Assembly (NCBI RefSeq): GCF_005222835.1
Contig: NZ_STGA01000002.1
Coordinates: 124,001-188,000 of the forward strand
DNA from: Rhizobium sp. FKY42
Lineage (GTDB): Bacteria; Pseudomonadota; Alphaproteobacteria; Rhizobiales; Rhizobiaceae
Reading direction: 5' to 3'
DNA length: 64,000 nucleotides
The notes under the pieces were generated by a model. It ran no database searches and was not told where the DNA came from. It saw nothing but the letters and a program-made list of their open reading frames with translations. Positions within the stretch are counted from its first letter, which is position 1. Every line of letters starts with the position of its first letter. A program made the position numbers and the translations under genes. Shown piece by piece: positions 63,563 through 64,000 of this stretch.

Positions 63563-63869
63563 CCGGACATGCTTTCGATGAGCAGAGGAATAATCAACCA
63601 GACAATAGATAACCGTCGCCAGTGCATGGTAATACTACCAAACGCTGGAATAGAAATTCTATTGTTCATTCCGACAATTCAGCGCCTGCAATAGTATCAG
63701 GCGCTCAATATCTAGCTAACGTCGTCCCCTGCCCGCATGCCGTATCGAACCAGTACGCGGCCAACCCTTGAACCTAGCTAATTTCATTGTTGATATTTGT
63801 AAAATCGCCGTTTGTGATGCTTGGTATTTTCATGATAAATACCAAACATACCTAATGCATCCCCCGGTT
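63563..63869. promoter_or_regulatory. Upstream region of the porin-like gene with a perfect inverted repeat
   Basis: About 300 bases with no gene. A perfect repeat TTGGTATTT (63821-63829), TCATGAT, AAATACCAA (63837-63845) lies 24 bases after the stop of the LysR gene on the same strand and about 325 bases before the porin-like start. It may be a LysR-type operator or the lysR terminator. No other motif was recognised. Confidence 0.55.
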
Positions 63870-64000
63870 CAAGGGGCAGCAGAGCCACCCAATTCCACAG
63901 CCTTATGGATCTGCTCTCGAAGCCAGCTCAATGCTGGGTCTCGCGTACGATAGCTGTGCCATTGCATGGACTGTTGCAGTCGCGGCAACGGGATTGGCGA
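63870..64000 (-). CDS. LysR-family regulator, C-terminal end (runs off the window)
   Basis: The minus-strand frame entering from the right edge ends at the TGA at 63870. The last 42 codons read QQSMQWHSYRTRDPALSWLR then EQIHKAVELGGSAAP, the usual LysR ending (QxWHxRxxxDPxxxWLRxxI). It lies directly upstream of the porin-like gene on the same strand and could regulate it. Confidence 0.6.

Noticed and set aside
1..64000. CRISPR arrays, tRNA, rRNA, insertion sequences or phage genes
   Set aside because: No regularly spaced repeats, cloverleaf-type sequences or transposase/integrase motifs were noticed on reading both strands.

Overview
Work was done by eye from the nucleotide sequence and translated reading frames. 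Family names rest on recognised motifs, gene lengths and gene order, not on database searches.

The window looks like chromosome or large-replicon DNA from an alphaproteobacterium of the Rhizobiaceae/Brucellaceae type (Agrobacterium, Rhizobium and relatives). Pointers are the fused phaAB-C-D-E-F-G antiporter operon, the BigR-type sulfide module, many sugar ABC operons of rhizobial layout, a TPP-riboswitch thiamine-salvage operon and GC-rich DNA. No tRNA, rRNA, CRISPR array or intact insertion sequence was seen.

Layout. (1) 1-2345, minus: TPP riboswitch followed by a pyrimidine-type ABC permease, its binding protein and the start of thiM. (2) 2483-7218, plus: a two-gene SbcD/SbcC-like pair (YhaO/YhaN type). 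(3) 7226-14123, minus: a TogMNAB-like oligogalacturonide importer with an intracellular GH28 exopolygalacturonase and a GH105 unsaturated-uronyl hydrolase, divergent from an AraC regulator (14449-15393). (4) 15498-21295: an adenine-deaminase-family enzyme converging on a polyamine/opine-type ABC transporter. (5) 21431-25204: a sulfide/persulfide module (TSUP exporter, two YeeE/YedE proteins, Blh-type metallo-hydrolase; divergently a peroxiredoxin and a BigR-like ArsR repressor). (6) 25553-31523, minus: Pha/Mrp multisubunit cation/proton antiporter. (7) 31650-38149: an XRE protein, an OmpR-type response regulator and two large hybrid histidine kinases. (8) 38303-47156, minus: a second pectin operon with GH105, Tat-exported binding protein, two permeases, ATPase and three Gfo/Idh/MocA oxidoreductases, divergent from a convincing KdgR (47355-48140); a UxuA-family mannonate dehydratase follows at 48775. 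(9) 49858-52255: decayed RND pump and LysR remnants. (10) 52295-53956: Lrp regulator divergent from a lysine-6-dehydrogenase-like gene. (11) 54111-59761: DUF1349 protein and DabA/DabB inorganic-carbon transporter, divergent from a LysR gene. (12) 59878-62366: a graveyard of an aromatic-catabolism operon. (13) 62597-64000: a Phenol_MetA_deg-type outer membrane protein and the 3' end of a LysR gene.

How it works together. The main theme is use of plant cell-wall pectin: two importers, three intracellular oligouronide hydrolases, two regulators and a UxuA-family enzyme. The two loci appear to be under different regulators, with different candidate operators. All three ABC binding-protein genes lying upstream of other operon members have a strong hairpin just after their stop codon. 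The most unusual material is the decayed stretch at 59.9-62.4 kb, including an open chimera of two unrelated enzymes, and the RND pump remnant that has lost its proton-relay segment.
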